A stretch of 64,000 nt of DNA from Eonycteris spelaea (taxonomy: Eukaryota > Chordata > Mammalia > Chiroptera > Pteropodidae): positions 8,866,001 to 8,930,000 of the forward strand of contig PUFA01000022.1 in the NCBI GenBank assembly GCA_003508835.1, read 5' to 3'. The notes under the pieces are model-generated. The model worked only from the letters and a program-made list of their open reading frames with translations, made no database searches and had not been told where the DNA came from. Below are positions 37,181 to 48,040 of the stretch, piece after piece. Made by a program: the position numbers and the translations under genes. The stretch's first letter is position 1. Each line of letters starts with the position of its first letter.

Positions 37181-39700
37181 GAAATGAGAGAGGTGGCTGT
37201 GCCCCGTGGCAACGGTGCGTAGACTGTGCAACGTCACCCCATTTTCGAATGAGGAGACACTAACTAGTCCGCCCTCTGCGTCTCAACGACAAGGCCCCCA
37301 GGCACGTGGGGTCCAGTCTGGGACTCTGCTTGGCACCCCGTTTTCTCACCTGTGCAGCAGAGGGAGGACGGCACGGGGCTAACTTAGCAACGAGGTGACC
37401 CGGGGCCGTGCTGCAGGCGAGCGGGTGCCGTCTGCACAAAGGCCCCGAGCCCGCGCTGACCCCCACCGTGCTGCTGACGCAAGGACACTGACCCCGCGCG
37501 GCCCCGTGCCCGGGTCCCAGGCCACCCCAGTGACTGCGATCCTGCCCGTTATTTACTCGACAGCCACAGCGAGCACACACCACACCTGTGCTGGCGAGGA
37601 TCTCGTGCAGGTGGTTAGGAAGCAGCTTTGCCAAAATTGTCAGAAAATGCGTGTGAGAAATTACGTCCTGATCCCTCGGTGGGTATTGTGTCTTTTGTTG
37701 CCTCTGTATTTTGAAATATTTTCTTTTTTAAAGATGTGATTTTTTTTAAAGGCTGCTCCGTGGAGAGAATGAGAAGGGGGGCCAGGGAGAGGAGAAAGCA
37801 GAGGGGAAAACAGCAGAAGAGGGGGTCCCGCCCGCAGTGACCCCGGGGCGGGGGGGTGGAGAGCTGGGTCATGCCCCTCGGAGATTGGAAACTGGGGAGC
37901 AGAGAAGCTCCTGGGCCTGCCGGAGGGAGACGGCAGGACACGGGCTTCTGTCCAGCAGGCGGCCTCTCCCGGCGGGGCCAGCGGCGTCACCCGCCGGCTC
38001 AGAGGGAAGGAAAAGACGCTGACGTGCAGCCGGCAGAGATTCGGCCTCGAGGACCAGCCGGGGGAGCACTGACAAACAGAAGAGCAGGGGAAGCAGGTTG
38101 CGGATGAGCGTGAGACTTCCAGGGTCGGGAGCCTCCCAGAGGCCGCAAAAGGAAATCGGAAAGGAGCTTCGGGGGCCAGCTCGGAGGCGCCGCACTTCTG
38201 CAGGAGACAGGAAAGCGGCGGCGAGCTGCACTGGGGCCTGCAAGGCCACCGCAGGAGGGAGCCGGCGGCGAGGTGGGCGCGGCCCTCTCCACTCTCCCCA
38301 TCCCTGCGGCGTCCACGGGGGTGAGTCGAGGGAGAAACCGCGCATTGGACCTTGGGGCTACGGCATGGAGCTTTTGATTGGCTGTAACTACAGCTAGTTT
38401 GTTTGGGGGTTCGCTCCCACCTTGGAGGAAGGACAGCCTGGGGCGTCCCCTTCCCAGAGCCGCTCCTACCTGAAGAACACCCAGGAAGGGCAGAGGAGAG
38501 CACACAGGCATTTGGGCAAACGGGTCATGAGGCCGCCTGGCCGTCCTTTAGCATCGAGGCCACACAGGGCTGTCTCTCACCCGGGGAAGATGAGCTGGTG
38601 AGTGGTTTACCCAAGCTGGCCAGTGGCTGCACGGGCTTGGGGAGGCGAGGCCTCTGCCGGGCTTGGGCGCTGCGCGTCTGCTTTCGGGGAGTTCGCGAAA
38701 GCCATCTCAGGAAACGGGGGTCCAGGAAAGGAGTCCCACACCTAGAAAGCCCAGGGAAGAGGGCTACCAGGGCCCACCGGCCCCATCGGTCCAAGCAGCG
38801 GAGGCAACAGCCACCTTCATCAGCTAACACTGGCCAGGTAACATAAGACGTGCCACAACACCCCAGGGAGAGGTCCCGCACGATTCAAGCGGGAGACGGC
38901 AGAACGCAGGTCATGACCCTGCCGGAAGCGTGATACGAGGCGCCGGACGCTTTGCCCCGTCCGTGACTGTCTCGTCCCCTGCTCTGCTTCCCCAGGGCGA
39001 GCAGCGCTAGAGCCGGTGGACCAGATGCTCCACCTGCTGCAGGAAACAGGAACCTCCCGCTCTCCATCCAGACTTAGACTGGGAAGGAAAAAAGCCCCCC
39101 AGGAAAAAGGGGGTGGCAGCGCACAGGAAGATCCGAGAGTCAGGCTGCACCCCCGGGGCCTGCCGTGGGGCGTGAGGAAGGACCAAGTGAAGGAACTCGG
39201 CCCTGGGCCGTGAGTGACGAGCCCGGATGCTGGCGTCCACTCTGCGCCTACCTCTGTGGACGCGTCTCTCACCTCTCTGGGTCTGTCATGATCAGTAAAG
39301 GAGGAGCTGGCTCCAGCGCTAAGATCTCGGCCAGAGCGGAGTGGCAGCGAGCACCAAGGCGGGGCCATCAGACCTGGGCACGGGACGTGAGGGCGCGTCA
39401 TCATGAGAGAGACCTTTAAAACGACTCCGTAGAACTGACCTGCTCGCTCTGCTTTCTACTTCCATCGTGCAAAAGCAACTGCAAGCCAGCTCGGTGCCGT
39501 GGTGCTCGACTTCGCCAGGGTGTTTTATCACACACACACGCGCACGCACAGACCATATGCCAGGAAGCCAGAGGGCCCTTAGTTGGCAGAAGTCCGTGGA
39601 CGACCTTTGCCATGCCGCTCAATAATGACAAACAATTAGTGCTGTACGGACGTCGAAGCAGTACTGCTGAACGTTTAAGAGGTAATGGAGTAGACTGAAG
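37180..39700. other. GC-rich DNA with a CpG-dense core at 37.83-38.35 kb
   Basis: CpG density is high across 37830-38350 (CCCGGCGGGGCCAGCGGCGTC, GCCGGCGGCGAGGTGGGCGC). The longest frames of the window (280 and 170 codons, minus strand) and a 158-codon frame overlap here in different frames. This shows that low stop-codon density, not coding, makes them long. A MIR-like remnant may lie at 37.2-37.4 kb. Confidence 0.45.
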
Positions 39701-39704
39701 AGTA

Positions 39705-40105
39705 GCAGGTCCTACCTAATTCCTGGAACCTGGAAATGCTACCTCACTCGGCAAAAACTTTGCAGACATGACTAACGATCTTGAGACGCGGAGATTATCC
39801 TGGATTACCTCAGTGGGCCCTCGCTGCCATCGCAAGTATCCTCATGAGAGAGAGGCCACGGGGGACTGACATGGGGGAAAAGGAGACAGCGTGCCTGCTC
39901 TGAGCAGCCTCGAGAAGCTAGAAGAAGCCAGTGGCAGACGGTCCCCTGAGCCTCCGGAGGGAACCCCGCCCTGCCGACACCATGACTTCAGCCCGCGTGC
40001 ACGTGATTTCAGACTTCTGGCCTCCGGGATGGCGAGAGAGGAAATGTCTGTTGTCTCCCGTCACCACGTTTGCAGTAACGTGTTACAGCAGCAGGAGACA
40101 AGCGC
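39705..40105 (+). mobile_element. MLT1 LTR (ERVL-MaLR)
   Basis: Ordered blocks of an old MLT1 solo LTR: CCTGGAACCTGGAAATGC, ACTTTGCAGACATGACTAAC, GATCTTGAGACGCGGAG, ATTATCCTGGATTACC, GTGGGCCCTCGCTG, GAGCCTCCGGAGGGAACC, CTGCCGACACCATGAC, GATTTCAGACTTCTGGCCTC and a TGTTACAGCAGC end. No internal retroviral region is attached. Confidence 0.88.
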
Positions 40106-40109
40106 AGGC

Positions 40110-41970
40110 AGCGAGGGAAAGGCTCCTGGAATGACGGGAAGGCATCCTCACGGGGAATGACGGGCTCTACAGCAAGGACACCCTGCGGTTCCACGGCTCA
40201 CTGCTCCCTGCACCTTCCCCCGGAGCCCGACTTCCCAGAATACCAGAGGGTCTCAGGAGACACGAGAGATGGAGCCCGTACGCACAAAGTCGGAGACACA
40301 GCTCGAATGGGGCAGCTCCGATTCTCCCGTTCAACCTCTGCCCCAAAGACGGTGGTGCCGCCCACCATCGCCGGGGACATTAAGTGTGAACCTGCCACCA
40401 GACCCAGCCCCTGCAGTCCAGGGACCCGGCCTGGCCAGGACATTCACAGTCCAGGGACAGCTCCAGGAACACCATCCCTGGTTGGCTTTGCCTGTCGCCC
40501 TGTCTGGACTGTCTGTCCCTTCGGTAAACACATCCTTCGTGTGCTGTTCGGATGGCAGGTCACCTATCCGGCGCCTGACGCGTTTCAGCAGCGACCTGCT
40601 TTCTCACTCCGCATCACAGAAACCGAAATCCCTGCCTAAAGGGAAAACAGGATAGCGCCAAGGGTCCCGATAAAATGTTGTGCTTTAAGCCCCAATGGGT
40701 GGAAGCAAAACAACAGACTCGTCTGGGCTCCACACTCCCCCCTGAAAAGAAACTTACAAAGCAATAAAACGCCACGAGACGCAGGCTTAATACGGTTATA
40801 AACTTACTGGAAAGGCGAGCTGTCTCTGAAGCTCATGCTAGGGGCCTCCAGTTCCCCGTCGGCCGGCTGCTAGGCAAAGCCCTCTCGGTAATGAATTCAT
40901 GTGAATCAAAACATAGCTTAAACACACCGAGGGAGCGTTGCTCACCAAAGAAATCTCCCCACAAATTCTCTCATAATATGAGGACTCCGTTTTTCATTTA
41001 TTTTTGATGAAAATCTGGATTCTTCCCATCGCATTTGCTTAAAGGGAGGTACGGATTTACAAGTACAAATTCCAGTGAGTTCTGCACCACGGCCAAGGTG
41101 ATTCGCCATCTCTCTTTCAAGGAAAGCAAGCTAAGGTTCCAAGTCTTGACTGGGCCCCTTTCACGAGCATCGACTTCCCAGCCCTGGAAGAGTTCCCACA
41201 ACTCCGCCCCAGGATGAGAGACGTGCGGGCCACCAAGTCAGGAGATCATCCAGGGTCCCCCAATAATAAAATGTACCTAATTGCAAGACAGGGGATGTTT
41301 TTAGTGAGGATAACACAAGGTGCTATTGGTAAAGACGAGAATGAACTCCAAGTATTCTAATCTAATATAGAGTATTAGATACTCTATATTACTCTATGTA
41401 TCAAAATACTCTAATCTAATAATTAGCTGGGGGTGGGGGGAAGAGAGGGGAGGGAAAAGGCTCAGGAGAGAAAACAGGAAGAAGGAGGAAAGGAGATCAA
41501 AACGGAGGAAATAAAAGAGCCAAAAAAGGAAAGTTAGATATAGGGAAAGAGAAGGAAGGCTAGGAGGGGAAGTATGGACATGCAGAGAGCTCCAAGCCTT
41601 TAGAGACTCTCCTTTACCACTAGGCCTGCGGATTAAAAAGTGCCCCAGGCTACTGACCCCTCACGTGGCCGCCCAGTGCTTTACACGTCCCAGTTCCTCT
41701 TTGAGCCTCGCCTCCGCTGAGCATGATGAGCCGCTGTTTTATGCACGAGAACAGAGGCTGTTTGTCTCCTGCCCGGTATCCCACAGCGGGAAGCACAGTG
41801 CCTGCCTTTAAGGTCCCGGTCCCGGGGTTCCCAGCACAGCTCTTTCCCATCATCCTTCTGAAACACGAGTGGACACACAGCGCACCCAGAATTGTCATCC
41901 GCTTCTTTCATTGAGTGTGAGCAGAGACCCTGAAATCACCCCCAACCCAAGCGGACTAAATTATGCTCCT
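40110..41970. other. Single-copy DNA with a hairpin near 41.37 kb
   Basis: No gene recognised. Contains a duplicated CAGTCCAGGGAC word at about 40.41-40.46 kb, an AT-rich hairpin at 41364-41390 and a purine-rich stretch at 41.43-41.58 kb. A diverged MIR or L2 scrap may lie at 41.67-41.80 kb. Confidence 0.45.
41364..41390. repeat. AT-rich perfect hairpin
   Basis: AATATAGAGTA and TACTCTATATT are perfect 11-bp inverted arms around a 5-base TTAGA loop. The flanks repeat CTAATCTAATA on both sides (about 41.356 and 41.410 kb), so the unit may be part of a larger nested repeat. Confidence 0.85.
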
Positions 41971-41974
41971 AAGT

Positions 41975-42350
41975 GGTCGGTCTTACACGGCTCAGGCTGC
42001 TGTAACTACCAGCACAGACCGCATGGCTCAAACCGCAGACCTTCACTTCTCAGAGTTCTGGGGGCCGGGAGGTCCAAGATCAAGGTGCTGGCCAAGTCGG
42101 TGTCTGGTGAGAGCTGGTTTCTCCCCGTGAGCTCCCAGGTTCTTTCCTGGGCGCCTGCTAATGGAGAGAGAATTCGAGTCTCTTCTCATAAGGGCAGTGA
42201 TCCCACGTGGGGCCCTACCCTCACGACCTCAGTTAAACCTCATTACCTCCCAAAGGCCTCACCTCCCAATACTGACATGTTGGGGATTAAGGCATCAACA
42301 TATGATCTGGGGGCAGGGGAGAGGACACAAACATTCAATCGATGACATAA
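41975..42350 (-). mobile_element. MLT1/MaLR-type LTR, antisense
   Basis: In plus-strand order: CTCAGGCTGCTGTAACTACC, CTCAGAGTTCTGGGGGCC, GGTCCAAGATCAAGGTGCTG, ATAAGGGCAGTGATCCCACG, CCTCACGACCTCAGTTAAACC, TCCCAAAGGCCTCACCTCCC and CATCAACATATGATCTGGGG. This is the reverse of a MaLR LTR. Solo, with no internal region seen. Confidence 0.85.
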
Positions 42351-42639
42351 CCCGGGCCACAGAATCCAGGGTCTGTCAGAAGCTTCCCCAGTCTCAGCGA
42401 GGCTAGGCATTGGTAAGGACCACTGGCCAGTGCTGACCGGGAGAGGAGGGGAGGTGGGGGGAGATGAAGCAGAGGAGAGGAGATGCGGGAGGCCCCTCCG
42501 ACCTCGGGCCGAGCCAACAGAACTGCAAAACACGGAGGGTTGATCCTGGATCCTCCCCCTTTCCCTTGGAAGCCTCCTAGCCTCGGAGCACAGGGCGCCC
42601 AGGCCTGCCCCACCCCGCCTGCCTCTGCGCGATTTTCCC

Positions 42640-42905
42640 CTGCGGGACTGAAAGTCTGTGTCCTGCCAAGAGGCATCTGTTGAAACCCTAATCCCGGGGG
42701 TGATGATACGTGGAGATGGGCCTTTGGGAGGCGATCGGCTCATGGCGACAGAGCCCTCGTGAAGAGGCCGGAGAGCTTGCTGCCTATCCCGCCCCCACCC
42801 CCTACCATGCAAGAAGACCAGGAGGGCTGCCCTCCCGAGCCGGCCGCTGGCTCCGTGACCTGGGGCTCCCCGGCCTCCAGAGCCGCGGAAAACCAAGGTC
42901 CGTTG
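42640..42905 (+). mobile_element. MLT1/MaLR-type LTR 5' part
   Basis: GGGACTGAAAGTCTGTGTCC, CATCTGTTGAAACCCTAATCC, GGGGTGATGATACGTGG, ATGGGCCTTTGGGAGGCGATC, GACAGAGCCCTCGTG and CCTCCAGAGCCGCGG follow the MLT1 order (GTCCCCCC...TTGAAGCCCTAAC...GGTGATGGTATTAGG...GGCCTTTGGGAGGTGATTAGG). It is opposite in orientation to the LTR at 42.0 kb. Confidence 0.82.
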
Positions 42906-42989
42906 TTGAAGCCCCTCCATCTATGGTGTGCTCGCTGGAGCAGCCCGAGCGAGGACTCCCCCAGCTGAGAAACAAACACCTGCTCATCC

Positions 42990-43222
42990 AGCACACATGT
43001 GCGTGCATGTGCACGCACGTGTACACACACGCATGCACACACACATGCACGCATGCACACACATGCACACACGCACATGCACACTCACACATGCACACGT
43101 GCACACACACATACACATGCGCACATCCACACTCACGCACACACATGCACGCGCATGCACGCGCATGCACACTCACACATACACATGTGCACACGCACAC
43201 GTGCGCGCACACACACACACAC
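42990..43222. repeat. Complex CA/CATGCA microsatellite
   Basis: About 230 bases of alternating pyrimidine-purine built from CA, CATGCA, CACGCA and GTGCAC units. All frames across it (up to 210 codons, minus strand) translate to His/Thr/Cys/Val repeats and are spurious. Confidence 0.95.
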
Positions 43223-43376
43223 ATGTACACGCCGTGGTGACTGTCCATCAGTGCACTCTCTAAAAGAAGAAAGCCCCTGACGTGTAGGATTTGCCACTTC
43301 GCTGGTGGCTCATTCCCAGTGACACACACGACATCCCCGGGCGGGGCTGGGAAGGGACGCCTGCCAGCAGGGCCGC

Positions 43377-43396
43377 GTACGGCCTCGTACGGCCTC
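43377..43396. repeat. 10-bp tandem duplication
   Basis: GTACGGCCTC occurs twice in direct tandem, followed by a partial GTCCGCC. It lies within a short CpG-rich stretch (43.33-43.44 kb). Confidence 0.85.
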
Positions 43397-43660
43397 GTCC
43401 GCCACCGCGCAGACGACAGACGTAGCCGCCTCAAGCATAGGCCGCTGTAAAATAGTTAGGAAACGATGAGTTTTGAGTATTTAATATAATATACCATATT
43501 ATAGGTTTAGATAACTTAATTCTTAATACTGATGGCTGCGTTCAACAACCAGCTCAGAAATTTCCAGAAAATTTCACAGTCGGCTCTCTCCGGATGGCAG
43601 TGACAGGCTGACAAATACCCGCCTGCCCCCCACTGAGCACCCCAAAGCCTTGCTTCTGGT

Positions 43661-43673
43661 TCACTAGGTGGCG
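43661..43673 (+). promoter_or_regulatory. Putative CTCF site (forward)
   Basis: TCACTAGGTGGCG fits the CTCF core CCASYAGRKGGCR at 12 of 13 positions. It is divergent with respect to the reverse motif at 34.7 kb. Confidence 0.5.
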
Positions 43674-43679
43674 TTTATT

Positions 43680-46395
43680 ACGTGACCCGAAGGAATAACT
43701 ACGAAGGCTGAATCTTCAGTAACTTTGCAGGTCTGCGAAGTAGATGTTCTGTGATCCCCTCTCAAATTGTAAGTGTTTTCACCAGAAACGCTATCACCAG
43801 ATAAGGAATGGCCTCGTGCCCTGTGCCACTTCCTGTCAGCTGGAACACACACCCACAAACTCAGCGCGGCCCCCCCTCCTCCCCGGCCCCGCCACCGATC
43901 ACAGGGATAAAAAGTGCAAAAATTCAGTCGACCGCTTACTCTGGCTTCACAGCGCCAAAAGCCTGATGTAACCACGATGTCTTCCCCCCACCACGCATCG
44001 ACTGCGTACGCTGCTGTTGTAGAGAGAAGGCCCCATTCCTCCCGACAGCCACGCACGTACCCCCCGTCACGTTCCTTCTGAAAAAGGCTCACACGGCCTC
44101 GAAATGGGGAACGGAGGCTGCCTGCTCTGCTGCGATGCCCGTGACTCGAGGGCGAGCTTCCTCGCTCCTCTTTCCAGGCACACAATATTTGAAAAAAAGG
44201 ACGGCAGAGCCTGCAAATCCTCTCATCAAAGAGGCATTGACTTTCCATTTTACAAATGTGGCTCTTTTCCATAAGGAACAGAGAGAATTCATTAGGAATC
44301 GGACTCTGGAGACTTATTCCACCTGCATGTCTCTTTTTTTCTGGCTATCGTGTAATTACACCCCAGATTTCTGATTACAGACACTTTCCCCCTCAACCTC
44401 TTGACAATTTTACAACCTCTCATCTCCCAGGCTCTCCCTTTCCAGGCTGCCTGGAGGAAAAATGAAAAAGAAGAAGAGAGGAAACAGGAAAGGGCAAAGA
44501 TAAGGAGGTGAGCGGGCACCTTCCCAGACGGAGCTGCTTCTGTGGATAAGAGGAGCAACGACTAGGAAGTCTGTGCTCACGACACCATCTCCACCCTGTG
44601 CAAAAAAAGTGATCGAAACGAAGCCGGTTTAAAACGGGGCCGGAGCTGCCACCCCAGAGGAACGGCCTCGCTCGCCTGACTCCTCAAGCCTTTGGAAGGT
44701 TCCACCTGGGCAAAACGACCTTGGGACGGGGCCGAAAGCAACATGGCGCCCCGAACGACGGTTAGCAAGGAAAACCAGAAAGCAGATGTCATGACTACTG
44801 CACTGATGACTACGGGACACAAAAGTTACACTCACTGTGTGGAGTTAGCGTCACTATGTTAGCTTATCTGCATCCACGGAAATGCTTCCCTTCCCTTCCC
44901 TTTCTCATGAAAACCCCTCGCCTTTGTCTCCTCACCAGAACGTGCTTCAGGCTTTTGACGTTTGTTTGTTTGGTTGGTTGGTTTGATCTCAAATAAATGC
45001 TCCTTGCCGCTCTCTGAGGCCTTTGCACTTTTAGGTTATCGATCCCTGGAAAACCATGTCCAACGTGGGCCCGTCCTACGGAGGAGCAGAGACGGCCCAA
45101 ACACGACCCGAATGTGCGAATGAAAGGGGCATTGCCAAGCAGCTCATTTAAAACACGCGACATCACATAGACCTGTCAACTGCCACAGCCACCAGCCGCG
45201 CAGGCACCCTCACGTGCCCCGACCTGCCCACGGCCTTGCTCCACCACCCGCCGGACGCACCAAGATGCGGATCGGCAGGCTGCACGCTCCACCCGCCGCC
45301 TCCCTCTGCTCTCCCGGAGGCAAGGCCGTGCCCAGAGCCGCTCCCCGCGCGGAAGTGCCCCCCGCACGGGCGCCGCAGCGCGCAGCTGTGCGGTGAGGGG
45401 CCCGGGTGTGTGAAGTGCACAAGGAGGGGCAGGTTCCAGGAGGCGGCCCCGGACGGGCTCTTGCAAGCCCGTGGCCGACGTGGGCCGTGCTCGTCACAGG
45501 GACAGCAGAACCTCCGAGCAGCTGCCCTGTCTCTCCCCGACGACACGCCGAGCATTGCTCCTCGCAGAAGGAAAAGTCCCCTTCACTGTGCGGGATCAGT
45601 CTCCGGCGATGAACAACAGGTTGGAAATACTGAGAAAACAAACTGCCGAAACTATCACTCGCCCCTCGCTCCAGACCGCTCTGTGAGCTGCACACATGCG
45701 GTGCATTCGGTGACGAAGGCCCCGTCCCGTGTGTTTTCCCAGTTCCATCAGCCGCGCCGAGAACTGTCACAAGAGCTCTTGACGACAAGAAAAGGAAATT
45801 TAGAGTAGAATGGAAAGCCTGACTCACATCGTAATTCTCGTCTGCACCTGTTTCTCCCCTTCCTGCTTCGTTTCCCACCCACACCCCCGCCGCACCCCCA
45901 TGCCTCCCCCCCGTACCCCCCACTCCCCCCCCCGCCTCGTCGACAATGTTTGCAAACCTCTTCAGCCACCTAATGACAAAGGACAAGAAATGGGTTCTTT
46001 TTCCAGTTTGGATAATTGCTTCTGAAATGTTGTCACCATCTCCCAAATGACTATATTTCTTTCATGTCAAACCGCTGTGACTTCCGCATGACACAGGTTG
46101 AGGTCTGGTTAGGGTTCTAGTCCACAGCGAGCCTGGGGAGTCTTTTGTCTTTGGTGTTTTTTGTTTTGTTTTGTTTCGTTTGCTTTGGTTTTAGAAAAAG
46201 ACAAAGCACAAAGCGAATAAGTCACCATAATGGCTTATGACAGAAAAAATGAGCATCTGAATCGAATGCTAATAGCAGCGGGGAGAGGATGTATCTTGTG
46301 CCGAGAAGAGAAAGGCACAGAAAGTTATTTAAAACTGATCGAAATCCACTAGGAGTCACAATCCCATCATGGTTTCCCTTCGGAAAAGCAGTTTT
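43680..46395. other. GC-rich single-copy DNA with a CpG block at 45.17-45.56 kb
   Basis: CpG-dense stretch (CCGCCGGACGCACC, CCCGCGCGGAAGTGCCCCCC, GGGCGCCGCAGCGCGCAG). A 278-codon minus-strand and a 190-codon plus-strand frame overlap in it; neither shows a domain and their reading frames conflict. A T/G-rich TTTTG run lies at 46.155-46.195 kb. Confidence 0.45.
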
Positions 46396-46427
46396 CAGAA
46401 GCCCCAATTAACCTTAATTGGGTTCTG
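46396..46427. promoter_or_regulatory. CCCAATTAA/TTAATTGGG palindrome
   Basis: CCCAATTAACCTTAATTGGG (46403-46422) is a perfect inverted repeat with 9-bp arms and a 2-bp spacer. CAGAA and TTCTG extend it after a 2-base bulge. It resembles the palindrome at 12294-12309. It lies in AT-rich DNA free of recognised repeats (46.2-46.9 kb), which has a conserved-enhancer texture. Confidence 0.45.
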
Positions 46428-46429
46428 CC

Positions 46430-47880
46430 GTGGTGATACCTGGGCTTTTAATTGAGTGGGAAGGTGATCATAAATCTCCATTCGTGGTGTGCTCATCCGT
46501 CAGAAAGTCCCCGAATGGCACACGGCCTTGCCATGCAGGGGCCTTGCTGGTCCGCGGTGAGGCCGGGTTTTAGATGGTAAAACAAACATTCAAAAGAGAA
46601 GAAGGTCCCTCGCTGAGAGCCAGCCTGCGGTGGCCTCAGTACAGAAGTTGAGAGAAGTGAAGGGTTTTGACAACCAAAGGTTCACGTCTTGCTGTGGGCT
46701 TCGATCTTTCCTGTGACCTGAACGGCGGCACCAGGTCCCCAAGAACCTCAAAAGGAAATTACCCTCCCAATCACCTAGGGTGGCACAGAAATGTTTGTGT
46801 TTTCTCTTTCAGAAAATCCACCATCAGTTCACCCCTTTTTTATTAAAACTGCTGAGGCCTGAAAACTATTGGGCCTTTCAAATTGCCTAAATGTGGCTAT
46901 CTAATTCTAAGGCTCTCAACACAGGCTCAGAAGCTGGTCAGAATGACTTTGGTGCCTTTCCAGAACCCCAAAGGCACATCCAACCCCGAGGGAAGAAGCC
47001 TGGGCATGTGTATTTTGAAGGAAAAAAAGAAAGAAAGAAAGATTCTTGGTAGAATCCGACCTGGAGATCCTCATTACCCTCCAAACACAGCACCACAAGT
47101 TGAAAAACCATGGCTCTCGTCAAACTGACGGAAATCTCCATCACACAATCCGATGAGTCGATTTTCGTTTCGGGAAATTGAATGGATGTTTGAATTGACT
47201 AGGGTCTCCAGTGATTTTGAAATCGTCTGGAAATAAGTCGAATGTGGTTTGACGTGGTAGGGAAAAACCCACGGCTCCAACAGGAAGCCTCTCGGTCCCG
47301 ATTTCACCCGCACGTTCTGACCCCTCTGCGTAGCCAGAGGAAGATCAGGGTACCTCCCCTACAATGGTTTCCTGGCTTTCATGGTTTTCACTCAAAGCTT
47401 CACTAATGCTGCCAGCGGAGGTCATTAAAACCATAAGAAGTCGTCAACGGAAGTAAAGGAAGCTCTGTATTCTAGCCAGGTGAGGACATGAGTGAAAAGT
47501 GGGTTTAAAGAGCCCTGCTTGGGCACAGGAAAAAAAAAAAAAAAAAAAAAAAAAAACAGTCACTCTTCTAAAGACTCCCAAGCCTCCTCTCACTTACACT
47601 ATCACTATCCGTTTTTGTCAGGGACTATTGAGTTGTCTGGTGGTGAAAGTGGTCAGAAATGAACCATAGAAACTGACGTTCTGCCAAGTCAAGGGACAGG
47701 GTCAACTCTTCAAGTTCTAATTCACTTTCAAACTCATAAAGGATCCTGGAAGTAATAAACTAGACTGAAACTTCCTCTCCCTACCCTGCACAAATTTTCC
47801 TACAGCTTGAAAGAAAAGCAAATGATAGTGTAAACGTTACTCTTTCATAATTTTACAAAACCTCTCCTGCCTTTTTACCT
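46430..47880. other. Single-copy DNA with an A27 tract
   Basis: No gene recognised. An uninterrupted A27 run at 47530-47556 looks like a retroposon tail, but I recognise no element body upstream of it. A GAAA repeat sits near 47.03 kb. Confidence 0.5.
47530..47556. repeat. Poly-A tract (A27)
   Basis: Twenty-seven uninterrupted A residues. An unbroken run of this length is usually recent. The sequence upstream does not match any SINE or L1 3' end I know. Confidence 0.95.
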
Positions 47881-47881
47881 C

Positions 47882-48040
47882 GCTCAACACACTCCCTCTC
47901 TATCTCTCCCTCCGTCCATCTCTCCCTCCCTGTCACTCTCTATCTCTCTGTCTCTGTCTCTCTGTCTCTCTCCCTCTCACTCTCTGTCTCTCTGTCTATC
48001 TCTGTCTATCTCTCTGGCTCTCTGGCTCTCTCCTCCCCTC
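47882..48040. repeat. CT-rich low-complexity tract (TCTCTG/TCTATC)
   Basis: Pyrimidine-rich run of CTCTCTG, CTATCTCT and CCCTC units, a typical polypyrimidine microsatellite. Confidence 0.92.

Noticed and set aside
37661..38511. Minus-strand frames of 280 and 170 codons as genes
   Set aside because: They overlap in different frames inside CpG-rich DNA, the translations are low-complexity Pro/Ser/Arg/Gly, and no domain, splice context or initiation feature supports them.
42710..43434. 176- to 210-codon frames around 43 kb
   Set aside because: They translate the CA/CATGCA microsatellite into His/Thr or Cys/Val repeats and the MLT1 LTR next to it.
45210..46046. 278-codon minus-strand frame
   Set aside because: It runs through a CpG-dense block and a G-rich run, conflicts with a 190-codon plus-strand frame, and has no recognisable domain.
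47524..47556. Young SINE ending at the A27 tract
   Set aside because: No tRNA-, 7SL- or 5S-like promoter boxes and no known SINE body are seen upstream, so only the poly-A tract is annotated.
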